Assembly: GCA_902774265.1 (NCBI GenBank)
Contig: CACYHR010000060.1
Span: 1 to 41,101, forward strand
Length of the DNA: 41,101 nt
Direction of reading: 5' to 3'
Source: an uncultured Eubacteriales bacterium
Lineage (GTDB): Bacteria > Bacillota > Clostridia > Peptostreptococcales > Anaerovoracaceae
The notes beneath the pieces are model-generated. The model saw only the letters and a list, made by a program, of their open reading frames with translations, made no database searches and was not told the DNA's origin. Both the position numbers and the translations under genes were made by a program. Below are positions 33,127 through 41,101 of this stretch, piece by piece. Within the stretch, counting starts at the first letter, position 1. The number at the start of each line of letters is the position of its first letter.

Positions 33127-34392
33127 CTATTCAGAGTCGCGGCTCGAAATGTTGAGAAGGAACCACATTACCAGTGCTGCTGCTGAGAATCCTATTATTG
33201 CATAGAAATTGGTATTATAGCTGCCGTCTGCTGCCTCGAGCAGGGCCGAAGAGATCATCGGTCCTATTGTTGCCGCAGGAATAAGGCTGAAATTGGCTAT
33301 GCTGAAATTAGTAGGGAAATTGACCGGGCCGAACGCTCTGTTGATATATGCAGATGTTATCGTTGGGCAGCCGCCGTAAGCGAGTCCGACAAAGATAAGA
33401 CCTGTCAGTATAAAAATATATTTCCCGCTCATTCCGCCTATCGTCAGGAATATTCCTGCTGTAAGCATAAATGCATTGTTTACGATTGTCGCCAGTTTGC
33501 GTCCGAATTTATCAAAGTTATTGCCTGCAATTATTCTGCCCGCACCGTTAAAGAGTGAGACTATCATACCGAGTACTGCCGTTCCTCCGAATGCTACGGA
33601 AATATTTGCCGCACTGTTTATAACAAGAAGGCCTGCTGAATTGAGCAGTATTGCCCATATAGTGAAGAACCAGAATCTCGCGGTTCTCAGCATCTCTCCT
33701 GCTGTATAGTCCTTTGAAGCTGCCTTTGATGCCGCAGAATCCTCAGCGCCACCGTTTGCAGGAGCTTTTACTGAAGCCGCCGCAAGCTGTGCAAGTTCAG
33801 CGCTGTCTTCTGCCGTCGGAGCCTTGATTATAAATGCTGCCGCAACACAGATCACAGCTATAACAATGCCCAGTACTTTGAAGACAGGAAGTATACCCAT
33901 TGCTCCTATCATGCTGTTAACGACAGAGCCGAGCACAAGTCCTCCGAGACCGAATCCCATCAGCATGATTCCGGATGCGAGGCCGACCTTATCAGGGAAC
34001 CATTTGTTAAGTGTTCCAATTACGGTATTGTATGCAAAGCCGACGCCGCCGCCCCCGAACACACCGTAGAAAATGTATAGCATTGTAAGACTTCCTGACG
34101 GATTCTCAGGTTTGAGCATGGATACTGCGAAGAATCCGATAAACAGCATTACAGCCGAAATAAGGAATCTTACCCTGACACTGCTTTTTTTGCTCATTAT
34201 GCCGCCGGCAAAACCGCCCAGGCAGAAAAATATCATTGATATTGTAAATGTCAGTGACATCTGCGAGATCGACCAATCCGGGAACAATTCTCCCAGCGGT
34301 GTCCTGAATATTGACCATGCATAAATCAGTCCCAGGAACAGAAGAGTCAGTGTTGCTGTACCAAGATAAACCCATCTCTTATTAGTGTTCAT
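33127..34392 (-). CDS. OFA-family MFS transporter (oxalate/formate antiporter-like)
   Basis: The 421-residue protein with 12 predicted helices belongs to the OFA branch of the major facilitator superfamily (WVYLGTATLTLLFLGLIYAWSIF at the start, shown here only in its first part, GVFGGGGVGFAYN, and NKWFPDKVGLASGIMLMGFGLGG). A central cytoplasmic loop is Ala-rich. Substrates in the family range from oxalate/formate to other carboxylates. AGGAGG precedes the ATG by 9 bases. It sits between the ribosomal cluster and ffs. Its stop lies within a 9-bp tandem repeat (TCTGTGCTA twice, 33112-33129). Confidence 0.88.
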   Translation of the reverse strand: MNTNKRWVYLGTATLTLLFLGLIYAWSIFRTPLGELFPDWSISQMSLTFTISMIFFCLGGFAGGIMSKKSSVRVRFLISAVMLFIGFFAVSMLKPENPSGSLTMLYIFYGVFGGGGVGFAYNTVIGTLNKWFPDKVGLASGIMLMGFGLGGLVLGSVVNSMIGAMGILPVFKVLGIVIAVICVAAAFIIKAPTAEDSAELAQLAAASVKAPANGGAEDSAASKAASKDYTAGEMLRTARFWFFTIWAILLNSAGLLVINSAANISVAFGGTAVLGMIVSLFNGAGRIIAGNNFDKFGRKLATIVNNAFMLTAGIFLTIGGMSGKYIFILTGLIFVGLAYGGCPTITSAYINRAFGPVNFPTNFSIANFSLIPAATIGPMISSALLEAADGSYNTNFYAIIGFSAAALVMWFLLNISSRDSE

Positions 34393-34442
34393 AAATATGA
34401 TTCCTCCTTGTGCTGCCTGCAGGTTTAATAGTATTTTATTCC

Positions 34443-34454
34443 GGCAGATCTGCC
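34443..34454. promoter_or_regulatory. Operator-like palindrome upstream of the OFA transporter
   Basis: GGCAGATCTGCC is a perfect 12-bp palindrome about 50 bases before the start codon. No convincing promoter hexamers are seen around it. Confidence 0.35.
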
Positions 34455-34489
34455 TGTTTACACGGCATATAGCCTTTTTCCTGACTTAC

Positions 34490-34541
34490 AAAAAAAATCG
34501 GGATAACAGAATCAGTATGCATGTGATTCGTATTCCCCGAT
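34490..34541 (-). terminator. Long hairpin with T8 tract upstream of the OFA transporter
   Basis: Arms of about 18 bases (ATCGGGGAATACGAATCA opposite TGATTCTGTTATCCCGAT) with few mismatches are followed on the minus strand by eight T. Since the rplQ operon already has a terminator at 34634, this one, 98 bases before the transporter start, is either a second terminator or an attenuator in its leader. Confidence 0.7.
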
Positions 34542-34633
34542 TAGTTCCGTCGAATTACTGTAGATATTCTACGAAAAATGAGCCGCTAAATCAACAGGTA
34601 TTTTTATTATTATGATTAACTATGCAAATATAA

Positions 34634-34664
34634 ACAGGCTTCCGCGTATTATGCGAAAGCCTGT
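34634..34664 (-). terminator. Terminator of the alpha operon after rplQ
   Basis: ACAGGCTTTCGC and GCGGAAGCCTGT form a 12-bp stem (one GU) with a seven-base loop, followed by TTTATATTTG on the minus strand. Confidence 0.75.
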
Positions 34665-34700
34665 CTGTTATTGTAATTGTATGCTTTGTACTGAACAGTA

Positions 34701-35042
34701 CTATACCAGCTCGAGATAAACGACTTCAGCGTTGTCGCCCTGACGAGGTCCCAGCTTGAGTATTCTGGTGTATCCGCCATTGCGGCTCTCGTATCCCGGT
34801 GCGATCTCATCAAACAGCTTGGTTACTACATCCTCATCGAACAGATACTCGAGTACCTGTCTTCTTGCGTGAAGGTCGCCCTTCTTTGCTATAGTGATGA
34901 GTTTCTCAGCCTGACGGCCTGCTTCCTTTGCTCTCATATCGGTAGTTGTGATTCTACCCTCTCTGAAAAGATCGGTTACCAGGTTTCTCAGCATGGATTT
35001 TCTGTGTGCAGAATTTCTGCCCAGCTTCTTATAACCCTTCAT
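34701..35042 (-). CDS. rplQ: 50S ribosomal protein L17
   Basis: The 113-residue protein starts with [20 protein letters not shown] and has the family middle segment [23 protein letters not shown], seen here as consecutive stretches, and ends with [21 protein letters not shown]. The length is standard. It is the last gene of the alpha operon, 18 bases after rpoA. Confidence 0.98.
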   Translation of the reverse strand: MKGYKKLGRNSAHRKSMLRNLVTDLFREGRITTTDMRAKEAGRQAEKLITIAKKGDLHARRQVLEYLFDEDVVTKLFDEIAPGYESRNGGYTRILKLGPRQGDNAEVVYLELV

Positions 35043-35060
35043 CGATACTACTCCTTTCGA

Positions 35061-36008
35061 TTATTCCTCTTCGCTCGGCTTGAGGGAAAGTCCCAGCTCA
35101 GCCAGCTTATTCTTGACTTCTATCAGCGACTTCATCCCGAGATTTCTGACTTTCATCATATCCTCTTCGGTGCGCTGTGTGAGTTCTTCAACAGTGTTGA
35201 TCGAAGCCCTCTTCAGGCAGTTGAATGAACGTACGGACAGTTCGAGTTCTTCAATGGCCATTACAAGAGCTTTTTCCTTGCGGTCCTCATCCTTTTCGAT
35301 CATGAACTTCATGTCGCTGACCTCTGTTCCGAGGCCGATGAAGAGATCAAGATGCTCCTGAATGATCTTTGCGCCAATGGATACACCTTCTTCAGGTGTG
35401 ATCGAACCATCAGTCCAGATCTCCAGAACCAGTCTGTCGAAGTCTGTGACCTGTCCTACTCTTGTATTCTCAACAGTAAAGTTGACCTTTTTGACAGGTG
35501 TATAAATGGAGTCCACAGGAATCACCGCGATAGGAGTATCGGCTGTCTTGTTCTGCTCTGCAGGAACATAGCCTTTTCCTGTTGCGATGTTCATCTCCAT
35601 TACCAGAGTTGCATTATCTGCAAGTGTTGCGATATGCAGATCCGGATTGAAGATTTCTGTGTCGGCATCGATGATTATGTCGGCTGCCGTTACTTCCGTA
35701 GGACCAACAGCGTTGATGATGGCTCTCTTATCCTCATTGCCGTCGATCTTGACTGCAAGTCTCTTGAGGTTGAGGATGATCTCCGTAACGTCTTCTTTTA
35801 CGCCCGGAATCGTCGAGAACTCATGAAGAATTCCATCAATCTTGACCGTTGTAATAGCTGCACCCGGAAGGGAACTGAGAAGCACTCTTCTCATGCAGTT
35901 ACCGAGAGTAGTGCCGTAACCTCTTTCCAGAGGTTCGATCACAAATTTACCATACTGGCCGTTTGCATCAACTTCTTTAGTGATTGTTGGCTTTATAATC
36001 TCGATCAT
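35061..36008 (-). CDS. rpoA: RNA polymerase subunit alpha
   Basis: The 315-residue alpha subunit has the N-terminal dimerisation/assembly domain ([36 protein letters not shown]) and the C-terminal domain contacting UP elements ([36 protein letters not shown]). The length and order are standard. Confidence 0.99.
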   Translation of the reverse strand: MIEIIKPTITKEVDANGQYGKFVIEPLERGYGTTLGNCMRRVLLSSLPGAAITTVKIDGILHEFSTIPGVKEDVTEIILNLKRLAVKIDGNEDKRAIINAVGPTEVTAADIIIDADTEIFNPDLHIATLADNATLVMEMNIATGKGYVPAEQNKTADTPIAVIPVDSIYTPVKKVNFTVENTRVGQVTDFDRLVLEIWTDGSITPEEGVSIGAKIIQEHLDLFIGLGTEVSDMKFMIEKDEDRKEKALVMAIEELELSVRSFNCLKRASINTVEELTQRTEEDMMKVRNLGMKSLIEVKNKLAELGLSLKPSEEE

Positions 36009-36085
36009 TCTCTTCCTCCTGGATTATTCAATTGTGATCTGACTGCTGTATACCGGCATGCTCTTAAGCCGCCGTATCCAGACTA

Positions 36086-36673
36086 TTATCTTGAATAGAA
36101 CTCTACGATGTAGTGTTCTTCTATCGGCAGATCTACATCTGCACGTTCAGGAGTTCTTGTGATTTTACCTTCGAACTTATCAAGATTCAGGTCTATCCAG
36201 GCTGGAGTTGTGATGATCATTTCCTTAAGCTCGTTGAACTTAGGGGATGACTGTGACTTTTCTTTAACGCTTACTACATCGCCGGCCTTGAGTTCCATTG
36301 AAGGAATGTCAGCCTTTTTGCCGTTTACCAGGAAATGTCCGTGGTTAACAAGCTGTCTTGCTTCTCTTCTTGTAGCTGCGAATCCCATTCTGAATACAAC
36401 GTTGTCCAGTCTGCTCTCGAGCATGATGAGGAGATTCTCACCAGCTCCGCCGGCTCTCTTTGATGCCTTTTCGAACAGGTTGTGGAACTGAGTCTCGCTG
36501 AGTCCGTAAGTGAATCTTACTTTCTGCTTCTCTGTCAGCTGGATACCATACTCGCTCTTCTTGCGGCGTCTTACAGCACCATGCCTCTTGGATTTTTTAT
36601 TTACACCCAGGTACTGCGGCTCGATACCGAGAGCTCTTGCTCTCTTCAGTACAGGTCCTCTATCTCTTGACAT
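36086..36673 (-). CDS. rpsD: 30S ribosomal protein S4
   Basis: The 195-residue protein has the S4 RNA-binding domain (LESRLDNVVFRMGFAATRREA, RQLVNHGHFLVNGKKADIPS). It lacks the zinc cysteines of the C+ type in its N-terminus (MSRDRGPVLKRARALGI). S4 is a primary 16S rRNA binder and often a translational repressor of its operon. It is 77 bases upstream of rpoA. Confidence 0.98.
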   Translation of the reverse strand: MSRDRGPVLKRARALGIEPQYLGVNKKSKRHGAVRRRKKSEYGIQLTEKQKVRFTYGLSETQFHNLFEKASKRAGGAGENLLIMLESRLDNVVFRMGFAATRREARQLVNHGHFLVNGKKADIPSMELKAGDVVSVKEKSQSSPKFNELKEMIITTPAWIDLNLDKFEGKITRTPERADVDLPIEEHYIVEFYSR

Positions 36674-36694
36674 ATGTGTTACTCCTCCTTCCGA

Positions 36695-37090
36695 TTAGAC
36701 TCTTCTCTTCTTAGGCGGCCTGCAACCATTGTGAGGGATAGGTGTGATATCCTTGATCATGGTTACCTTGAGACCGGCTGTCTCGAGTGCTCTAACTGCG
36801 GAATCTCTGCCGGAACCAGGTCCCTTAACATAGACTTCTACAGTCTTGAGACCGTGTTCCATGGCTGCCTTTGCTGCTACTGTAGCTGCCTCTGCTGCTG
36901 CAAACGGTGTGCTCTTACGTGAGCCTCTGAATCCGTTTGATCCAGCGCTGGACCAGCTCAGTGCATTTCCGTCCATGTCGGTCAGAGTTATCAGTGTATT
37001 GTTGAAGGTGGACTGGATATGAGCCTGGCCTCTTTCAACGTTTTTACGTTCTCTCTTTTTCTTTCTTACTGTTCTTTTTACAGCTGCCAT
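36695..37090 (-). CDS. rpsK: 30S ribosomal protein S11
   Basis: The 131-residue protein contains [21 protein letters not shown] (given in two parts in the family profile), [29 protein letters not shown] and ends [14 protein letters not shown]. It is standard in length and place in the operon. Confidence 0.98.
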   Translation of the reverse strand: MAAVKRTVRKKKRERKNVERGQAHIQSTFNNTLITLTDMDGNALSWSSAGSNGFRGSRKSTPFAAAEAATVAAKAAMEHGLKTVEVYVKGPGSGRDSAVRALETAGLKVTMIKDITPIPHNGCRPPKKRRV

Positions 37091-37109
37091 AACTTATACC
37101 TCCTTCCCC

Positions 37110-37396
37110 TTATCTCTTCTTTCCGGCGAGACGCTTCGGACCTTTACGTGTCCTTGCGTTTGTCTTAGTCTTCTGACCCCTTACAGGGAGTCCTCTTCTG
37201 TGTCTGATGCCTCTGTAGGATCCGATCTCCATGAGTCTCTTGATGTTAAGAGAAACCTCTCTTCTGTGATATCAGGATCTACATCTGCTTTTTTGAGAAT
37301 TTCTCTCGATGTGTGCAGACCGATTCCGTAGATATAAGTCAGACCGTATTCGATCCTCTTATCTCTAGGCAGGTCAACTCCGGCAATTCTTGCCAT
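37110..37396 (-). pseudogene. rpsM: 30S ribosomal protein S13 with an internal deletion and frameshift
   Basis: The ATG at 37396 begins a normal S13 N-terminus ([28 protein letters not shown]) through VDPDI, about 43 residues. The C-terminal part, [15 protein letters not shown] to [13 protein letters not shown] with stop at 37110, is intact but in another frame from 37265. About 28 codons plus one base (roughly 85 bases, the segment ending VEGDL in homologues) are missing at the junction near 37265-37268. As written it yields a 71-residue nonsense-tailed product. Because S13 is a core protein and the rest of the operon is intact, an assembly or consensus error should be suspected first. Confidence 0.88.
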
Positions 37397-37516
37397 TCCT
37401 TTCCTCCTTTCCCATCTTCCGTCGCCTTTCCGGGGGCGATACAGACGGGTGTTCCAAGATTTGTAAAGCGTTTATCCGCGGTTCCCGGCGCCGCAGCGCT
37501 TTCTCAATAATGTTTT

Positions 37517-37579
37517 GGAGGGCGAACCCCTCCTTGTTGTTTGCGTGCTAAAACCCGAGGGCATAAAACACCCTTGGGT
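37517..37579 (-). promoter_or_regulatory. Structured leader upstream of rpsM
   Basis: Two hairpins lie between the internal promoter and rpsM: ACCCAAGGG against CCCTCGGGT (37553-37579, 9 bp with one GU) and GGAGGG against CCCTCC with loop GTTCG (37517-37533). The second buries a Shine-Dalgarno-like sequence. It may be a ribosomal-protein-responsive leader. Confidence 0.45.
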
Positions 37580-37599
37580 CTGTTGCTGTACGCGAACGC

Positions 37600-37611
37600 T
37601 TTATAATAGCA
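37600..37611 (-). promoter_or_regulatory. Internal promoter before rpsM
   Basis: TGCTATTATAAAG provides an extended -10 (TGnTATTAT). The transcript would start near 37596, about 200 bases before rpsM. No good -35 is present. On the plus strand the adjacent 37616-37641 reads as a hairpin with T7, which overlaps the promoter upstream part. Confidence 0.5.
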
Positions 37612-37665
37612 TATTGCTGACTCAAAAAGCCAGCTTTTTTTGCGTAAATATTATATTTTTTTGCG

Positions 37666-37842
37666 GTATCCTGCGATAGAATTCTTCGTTATGCGAGGCA
37701 CACGAGAGTTCCTGCTTGCAGGATGACACGGCTACAGATTTTTTCGTCTGACGAGGCGTGCGATCAAATCGTGAGCGCGCGTACCGCCTTTGGCCGTGCT
37801 GTATCCTGCGATAGAATTCTTCGTTATGCGAGGCACACGAGA
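37666..37842. repeat. Perfect 42-bp direct repeat in the rpmJ-rpsM gap
   Basis: The 42-bp sequence beginning GTATCCTGCGATAG and ending CACACGAGA occurs at 37666-37707 and 37801-37842, exactly 135 bp apart. Each copy leads a structured unit: in the first CACGGC...GCCGTG encloses CAGA/TCTG; in the second GAAAAGTCT...AGACTTTTC encloses a GTAC/GTAC hairpin. Confidence 0.95.
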
Positions 37843-37928
37843 AAAGTCTGAAGGAGCGTACACTGAAGTACGTGACTGAAGACTTTTCGATGTAGTAACA
37901 AAGCAGAACGGAGAATTATGAAGCAGGA
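37801..37928. repeat. Long imperfect palindromic element abutting rpmJ
   Basis: The left end TCCTGCGATAGAATTCTTCG and the right end, read in reverse complement, TCCTGCTTCATAATTCTCCG, match with few changes. The whole 128 bp can fold into one long hairpin with a 9-bp perfect inner stem. It ends exactly before the rpmJ stop codon. It has no open frame and is probably an interspersed extragenic repeat. Confidence 0.7.
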
Positions 37929-38042
37929 TTAGCCCTGACGCTGCTTATGCTTCGGATTCTCGCATATTACCATAACACGTCCGTGTCTTTTTATTACCTT
38001 GCACTTATCGCACATAGGCTTTACTGAAGCTCTTACCTTCAT
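37929..38042 (-). CDS. rpmJ: 50S ribosomal protein L36
   Basis: A 37-residue reading frame starts [17 protein letters not shown] and ends NPKHKQRQG. The CxxC and C..H zinc ligands are present (C11, C14, C27, H32). GGAGG lies 8 bases before the ATG. It occupies the expected place after infA. It is separated from rpsM by an unusual 532-base gap filled by repeats and a leader. Confidence 0.97.
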   Translation of the reverse strand: MKVRASVKPMCDKCKVIKRHGRVMVICENPKHKQRQG

Positions 38043-38130
38043 TTTTCAATCCTCCCATTTTTTTATGAGATCAATCAACGATTATTACGGCGATCAATCT
38101 ATATCTGATGATTTATTGTATCAGCGGATA

Positions 38131-38349
38131 CTATTTTTCACGCCATGTTATTCTTCCACGGGTAAGATCATACGGCGATAATTCGACCCTGACCCTGTCT
38201 CCTGGCAGAATACGTATGTAGTTCATTCTGATCTTGCCGGAAATGTGCGCGAGTACCTCGAATCCGTTTTCCAGCCTGACCTTGAACATTGCGTTTGGCT
38301 GAGCATCTACTACTGTGCCCATTGCCTCAATGGTATTGTTCTTAGCCAT
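38131..38349 (-). CDS. infA: Translation initiation factor IF-1
   Basis: The 72-residue S1/OB-fold protein ([52 protein letters not shown]) binds the ribosomal A site during initiation. The length is exact for the family. It lies 11 bases after map. Confidence 0.98.
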   Translation of the reverse strand: MAKNNTIEAMGTVVDAQPNAMFKVRLENGFEVLAHISGKIRMNYIRILPGDRVRVELSPYDLTRGRITWREK

Positions 38350-38360
38350 CAGTTTTCCTC

Positions 38361-39110
38361 CTATAACAGAGTCAATATCTCCGGTTCACCATCGGTGACC
38401 AGTATAGTGTTTTCATAGTGAGCAGCTTTGCGTCCGTCAAGCGTTACTACTGTCCAGTCATTTGCAAGCACTCTGCACTCATATGTGCCGAGCGCAAGCA
38501 TTGGTTCAACTGCCAGAGTCATGCCTTCCTTGATCTTGGCTCCCGTTCCCGGCTTGCCGTAGTTAGGAATCAGCGGATCTTCATGAAGTTTGCTTCCTGT
38601 GCCGTGGCCGGTGTAATCTCTGATAACACCCATGCCGTGGGCTTCCGCATATTGCTGAACACCGTGTCCTATGTCGTGGATACGATATCCGACCATTGCG
38701 TATTTGATGCCTTCGAAGAATGACTGTCTGGTGACATCTATGAGCTTGCGATCCTCAGCGCTGATTTCTCCTACGGGGAAAGTCCTCGCCGCATCGCTGT
38801 TATAGCCGTGATAGGTGCCTCCAATATCTATGCTCACAATATCGCCTTCTTTGAGAATTCTTCTGTCGGAAGGAATACCGTGAATGATTTCTTCGTTAAC
38901 CGACACGCAGGCTGCGGCAGGAAACCCGCCGTAGCCCTTGAATGTCGGTGACATTTTGTGTTTCAGATATCTGTCCTCAACAAATTTGTCGATATCTTTG
39001 GTCGATATCCCCGGTCTGATGAACTCAGCAAGGTCTTCGAACAGCTCGGCTGTTACCTTGCACGGTTCTCTCATCAGGTCTATCTCCCGTTTGGATTTGA
39101 TTATGATCAT
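38361..39110 (-). CDS. map: Methionine aminopeptidase, type I
   Basis: The 249-residue metalloprotease removes N-terminal methionine. Metal ligands are visible in [17 protein letters not shown] (two aspartates), [13 protein letters not shown] (His), MTLAVEPML (Glu) and [14 protein letters not shown] (Glu). It starts 5 bases after adk. Confidence 0.98.
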   Translation of the reverse strand: MIIIKSKREIDLMREPCKVTAELFEDLAEFIRPGISTKDIDKFVEDRYLKHKMSPTFKGYGGFPAAACVSVNEEIIHGIPSDRRILKEGDIVSIDIGGTYHGYNSDAARTFPVGEISAEDRKLIDVTRQSFFEGIKYAMVGYRIHDIGHGVQQYAEAHGMGVIRDYTGHGTGSKLHEDPLIPNYGKPGTGAKIKEGMTLAVEPMLALGTYECRVLANDWTVVTLDGRKAAHYENTILVTDGEPEILTLL

Positions 39111-39115
39111 TATTA

Positions 39116-39760
39116 CTACTCTCCGATTTCTGCAACGATCTCGTTGAATACTATTTCATGATCTCTTTCTGCGTTAAAGTTTTTGAGAGCGCCTGTTTTT
39201 TCGTAGTAGCCGATCAGAGGTGCTGTGGATTCTCTGTAAACGCTGATTCTGTTTTCAGCAGTCTCAACAGTATCGTCCTTTCTCTGTTCAAGTTCTCCGC
39301 CGCACTTGTCGCAAACTCCCTCTTTCTTCGGAGGTATGTTTACGATGTGGTAACTTGCGCCGCATTTTTTGCAGATTCTGCGTCCTGTCAGTCTCGTGAT
39401 AAGTTCATCATGTCCGACTTCGAAATTGATGACCGCATCGAGTTTCTGTCCCTGCTCCGCAAGGAATTTATCAAGCTCTTCTGCCTGATAGATAGTCCTC
39501 GGGAAACCGTCGAGCAGATATCCGTTAGCGCAGTCTTCCTGCATGAGTCTGTCTTTTACAAGGTCTACTACAAGTTCATCAGGTACGAGTTCGCCGGCAT
39601 TCATGTATTCCTGAGCCTTTTTGCCGAGCTCTGTTCCTTCTTTAATATTCTTGCGGAAAATATCTCCGGTCGAGATCTGCGGAACGCCGTATTTCTCTAC
39701 GAGTTTAACGGCCTGAGTTCCTTTTCCTGCTCCCGGAGGTCCGAGTAATACTGCTCTCAT
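39116..39760 (-). CDS. adk: Adenylate kinase, zinc-containing long form
   Basis: The 214-residue enzyme interconverts ATP + AMP and 2 ADP. It has the P-loop GPPGAGKGTQA, NMP-binding STGDIFRKNI, DGFPRT, and a LID zinc site CKKCGASYH...CDKCGG with four cysteines, as usual in Gram-positives. It is between secY and map. Confidence 0.98.
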   Translation of the reverse strand: MRAVLLGPPGAGKGTQAVKLVEKYGVPQISTGDIFRKNIKEGTELGKKAQEYMNAGELVPDELVVDLVKDRLMQEDCANGYLLDGFPRTIYQAEELDKFLAEQGQKLDAVINFEVGHDELITRLTGRRICKKCGASYHIVNIPPKKEGVCDKCGGELEQRKDDTVETAENRISVYRESTAPLIGYYEKTGALKNFNAERDHEIVFNEIVAEIGE

Positions 39761-39785
39761 AACTCTCTCCTTTCCTCACTTTTCT

Positions 39786-41066
39786 TTACTTGAGGAATCC
39801 CTGATAATTTCTCATCAGCATCTGGTTCTCAAGCTGCTGCACCAGATCGAGTGCAACGCCTACCATGATCAGCAGTGAAGTACCGCCGAATGAGAAATTG
39901 AACGGTGTAAATACGCTTACTATTGTAGGGATAGTAGCTACTGCTGCAAGGAAGATGCCTCCTGCGAAGCAGAGCCTGCTCATTATTCTTGACAGATATT
40001 CAACGGTTGCAACTCCCGGCCTGATACCAGGGATAAATCCTCCGTTCTGCCTCATGTTATCTGCTACTTCAGCAGGATTGAACATGATTGCAGTGTAGAA
40101 GTATGTGAAGAACAGAGTCAGTGCAATATTGAGTGCTCCGTAGATCCATACTCCCGGATTGCCTGATGGCGACAGATACTTTGTCACAAAATCCGTAAAG
40201 CTCGAATTAGGGAAGAAGTATGTTATCGTCAGCGGGAACTGCAGCAGTGAGATTGAGAAGATGATTGGAATAACGCCTGCCTGGTTCACTTTCATAGGAA
40301 TGTGAGTCGACTGGCCGCCGTACATCTTACGTCCCACAACTCTTTTTGCATACTGTACCGGAATCTTTCTTACGCCCTGCTGCATCATGATGATCACCAT
40401 TGTGACCAGAACAGCTACGATGACGAGAACGATAACGGCTACAACAGATACAGCTCCGTCTTTTACCTGAGTATAAACGCTTCTTACTGCGGACGGCAGT
40501 CTTGCGACGATTCCGCCGAAGATGATCAGTGAGATACCGTTTCCGATACCATATTCGTTGATCTGTTCACCGAGCCACATCAGGAAAGCCGTTCCTGCTG
40601 TCAGAACTATGATAATGGTGCAGATACTGAACCAGCTCTGATCTATGATGGCTCTCCTGAAGAGACCGACTGTAAGTCCTATAGCCTGTACGAGGCCGAG
40701 AACTACTGTCATATACCTTGTGATCGTTGCCATCTTCTTACGGCCTTCGGTTCCTTCCTTGGCGAGACGCTCAAAGTAAGGGAATGCGACCGTCAGAAGC
40801 TGAACGATGATCGACGCGGTGATGTATGGCGTAATACTCAATGCGAAAATAGTGAAGTTGCTGAATGCGCCGCCCGAGAACAGGTCGAAGAGATCGAGCA
40901 GTCCTGTTTCTCCCGTGAACATCTGAGCAAGATACTCTCTATCGATACCAGGAACCGGAATATTGGAACCGATTCTGAATACCAGCAGCATGAGAAGCGT
41001 GAAGATGATCTTTTCACGGATCTCTTTGATTTTCCATGCCTTAGAGAATGTCTTCACAAATTCCAT
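39786..41066 (-). CDS. secY: Preprotein translocase subunit SecY
   Basis: The 426-residue protein has ten membrane helices and forms the Sec channel. It has the plug/N-terminal region (RIGSNIPVPGIDREYL, FSGGAFSNFTIFALSITPYI), IPMKVNQAGVIPIIFS, and a cytoplasmic C5 loop GFIPGIRPG. The ATG overlaps the rplO stop as TAATG, so it is coupled to L15. Confidence 0.99.
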   Translation of the reverse strand: MEFVKTFSKAWKIKEIREKIIFTLLMLLVFRIGSNIPVPGIDREYLAQMFTGETGLLDLFDLFSGGAFSNFTIFALSITPYITASIIVQLLTVAFPYFERLAKEGTEGRKKMATITRYMTVVLGLVQAIGLTVGLFRRAIIDQSWFSICTIIIVLTAGTAFLMWLGEQINEYGIGNGISLIIFGGIVARLPSAVRSVYTQVKDGAVSVVAVIVLVIVAVLVTMVIIMMQQGVRKIPVQYAKRVVGRKMYGGQSTHIPMKVNQAGVIPIIFSISLLQFPLTITYFFPNSSFTDFVTKYLSPSGNPGVWIYGALNIALTLFFTYFYTAIMFNPAEVADNMRQNGGFIPGIRPGVATVEYLSRIMSRLCFAGGIFLAAVATIPTIVSVFTPFNFSFGGTSLLIMVGVALDLVQQLENQMLMRNYQGFLK

Positions 41067-41101
41067 TAGATGACCTCTGCCTTTCCGCCTGCCTTTTCAA
41101 T
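41066..41101 (-). CDS. rplO: 50S ribosomal protein L15, C-terminal end (partial)
   Basis: The last 11 codons read IEKAGGKAEVI and stop, the usual L15 C-terminus. The assignment rests on this peptide and on the fixed rplO-secY gene order. The gene runs off the window. Confidence 0.85.
   Translation of the reverse strand: MEKAGGKAEVI

Noticed and set aside
37616-37641. Plus-strand hairpin GCTGAC/GCCAGC followed by T7
   Set aside because: It looks like a terminator, but there is no plus-strand transcription unit in the region, so I list it only under the rpsM promoter.
37397-37928. CRISPR array
   Set aside because: There are only two copies of the 42-bp repeat, 135 bp apart, without spacers of regular size or cas genes.
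1-41101. tRNA or rRNA genes
   Set aside because: I looked through the intergenic stretches for cloverleaf patterns and conserved T-loop sequence and saw none; SRP RNA is the only RNA gene I can support.

Overview
The window looks like a chromosomal segment of an anaerobic, low-to-mid GC Bacillota, most likely class Clostridia. This is an inference from four things: the rplO-secY-adk-map-infA-rpmJ-rpsM-rpsK-rpsD-rpoA-rplQ order, the ffs-dnaX-ybaB-recR order, AGGAGG-type ribosome binding sites, and an amino-acid-fermenter gene set (ornithine cyclodeaminase, ornithine racemase, BrnQ, amino-acid ABC transporter, LarB/LarC, a candidate selenoprotein). Nearly everything is on the minus strand; only the ABC transporter operon (7854-10506) is on the plus strand.

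Region 1 (1-7456): the start of an unknown membrane protein, then a translationally coupled pair. One partner is an 817-aa membrane PAS/GGDEF diguanylate cyclase and the other a 1378-aa fusion of an amino-acid permease to a hybrid histidine kinase with two receivers. They share a homologous sensor module. A MarR regulator follows. Region 2 (7457-13590): an amino-acid ABC operon whose substrate-binding lobes are in permuted order and whose ATPase carries an RsbW-like GHKL domain; a gene that reads as a selenoprotein through an in-frame UGA; a MATE exporter, also with an RsbW-like domain, frameshifted by a perfect 17-bp tandem duplication; a palindromic insertion and an IS481-type transposase relic. 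Region 3 (13591-21532): a Lys-type MurE ligase, larC (LarC1 part only) and larB, a TIGR00300-type ornithine cyclodeaminase, an EamA exporter, and a GlnK/GlnL (YcbA/YcbB)-like two-component system. The set points to ornithine/proline metabolism and nickel-pincer cofactor synthesis. Region 4 (21678-29717): an rpmE remnant, lysS with a C-terminal Trbp111-like domain, greA, ornithine racemase, an acyl-CoA synthetase, a YbaK deacylase and brnQ. Region 5 (29811-34392): recR, ybaB, dnaX with an A8 slippage candidate, SRP RNA, and an OFA-type MFS transporter. Region 6 (34701-41101): the end of the spc operon and the alpha operon, with an internally deleted rpsM and a 530-bp structured non-coding block between rpmJ and rpsM.

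Five copies of one structured repeat (about 95-146 bp) are scattered in intergenic sites, one of them inside the dnaX-ybaB operon and one in the acyl-CoA synthetase leader. The most diverged copy keeps its hairpin through compensatory changes. Three coding regions (MATE, rpsM, rpmE) are broken. Two of those are ribosomal protein genes in otherwise intact contexts, so read-level confirmation of the assembly matters before biological conclusions are drawn.
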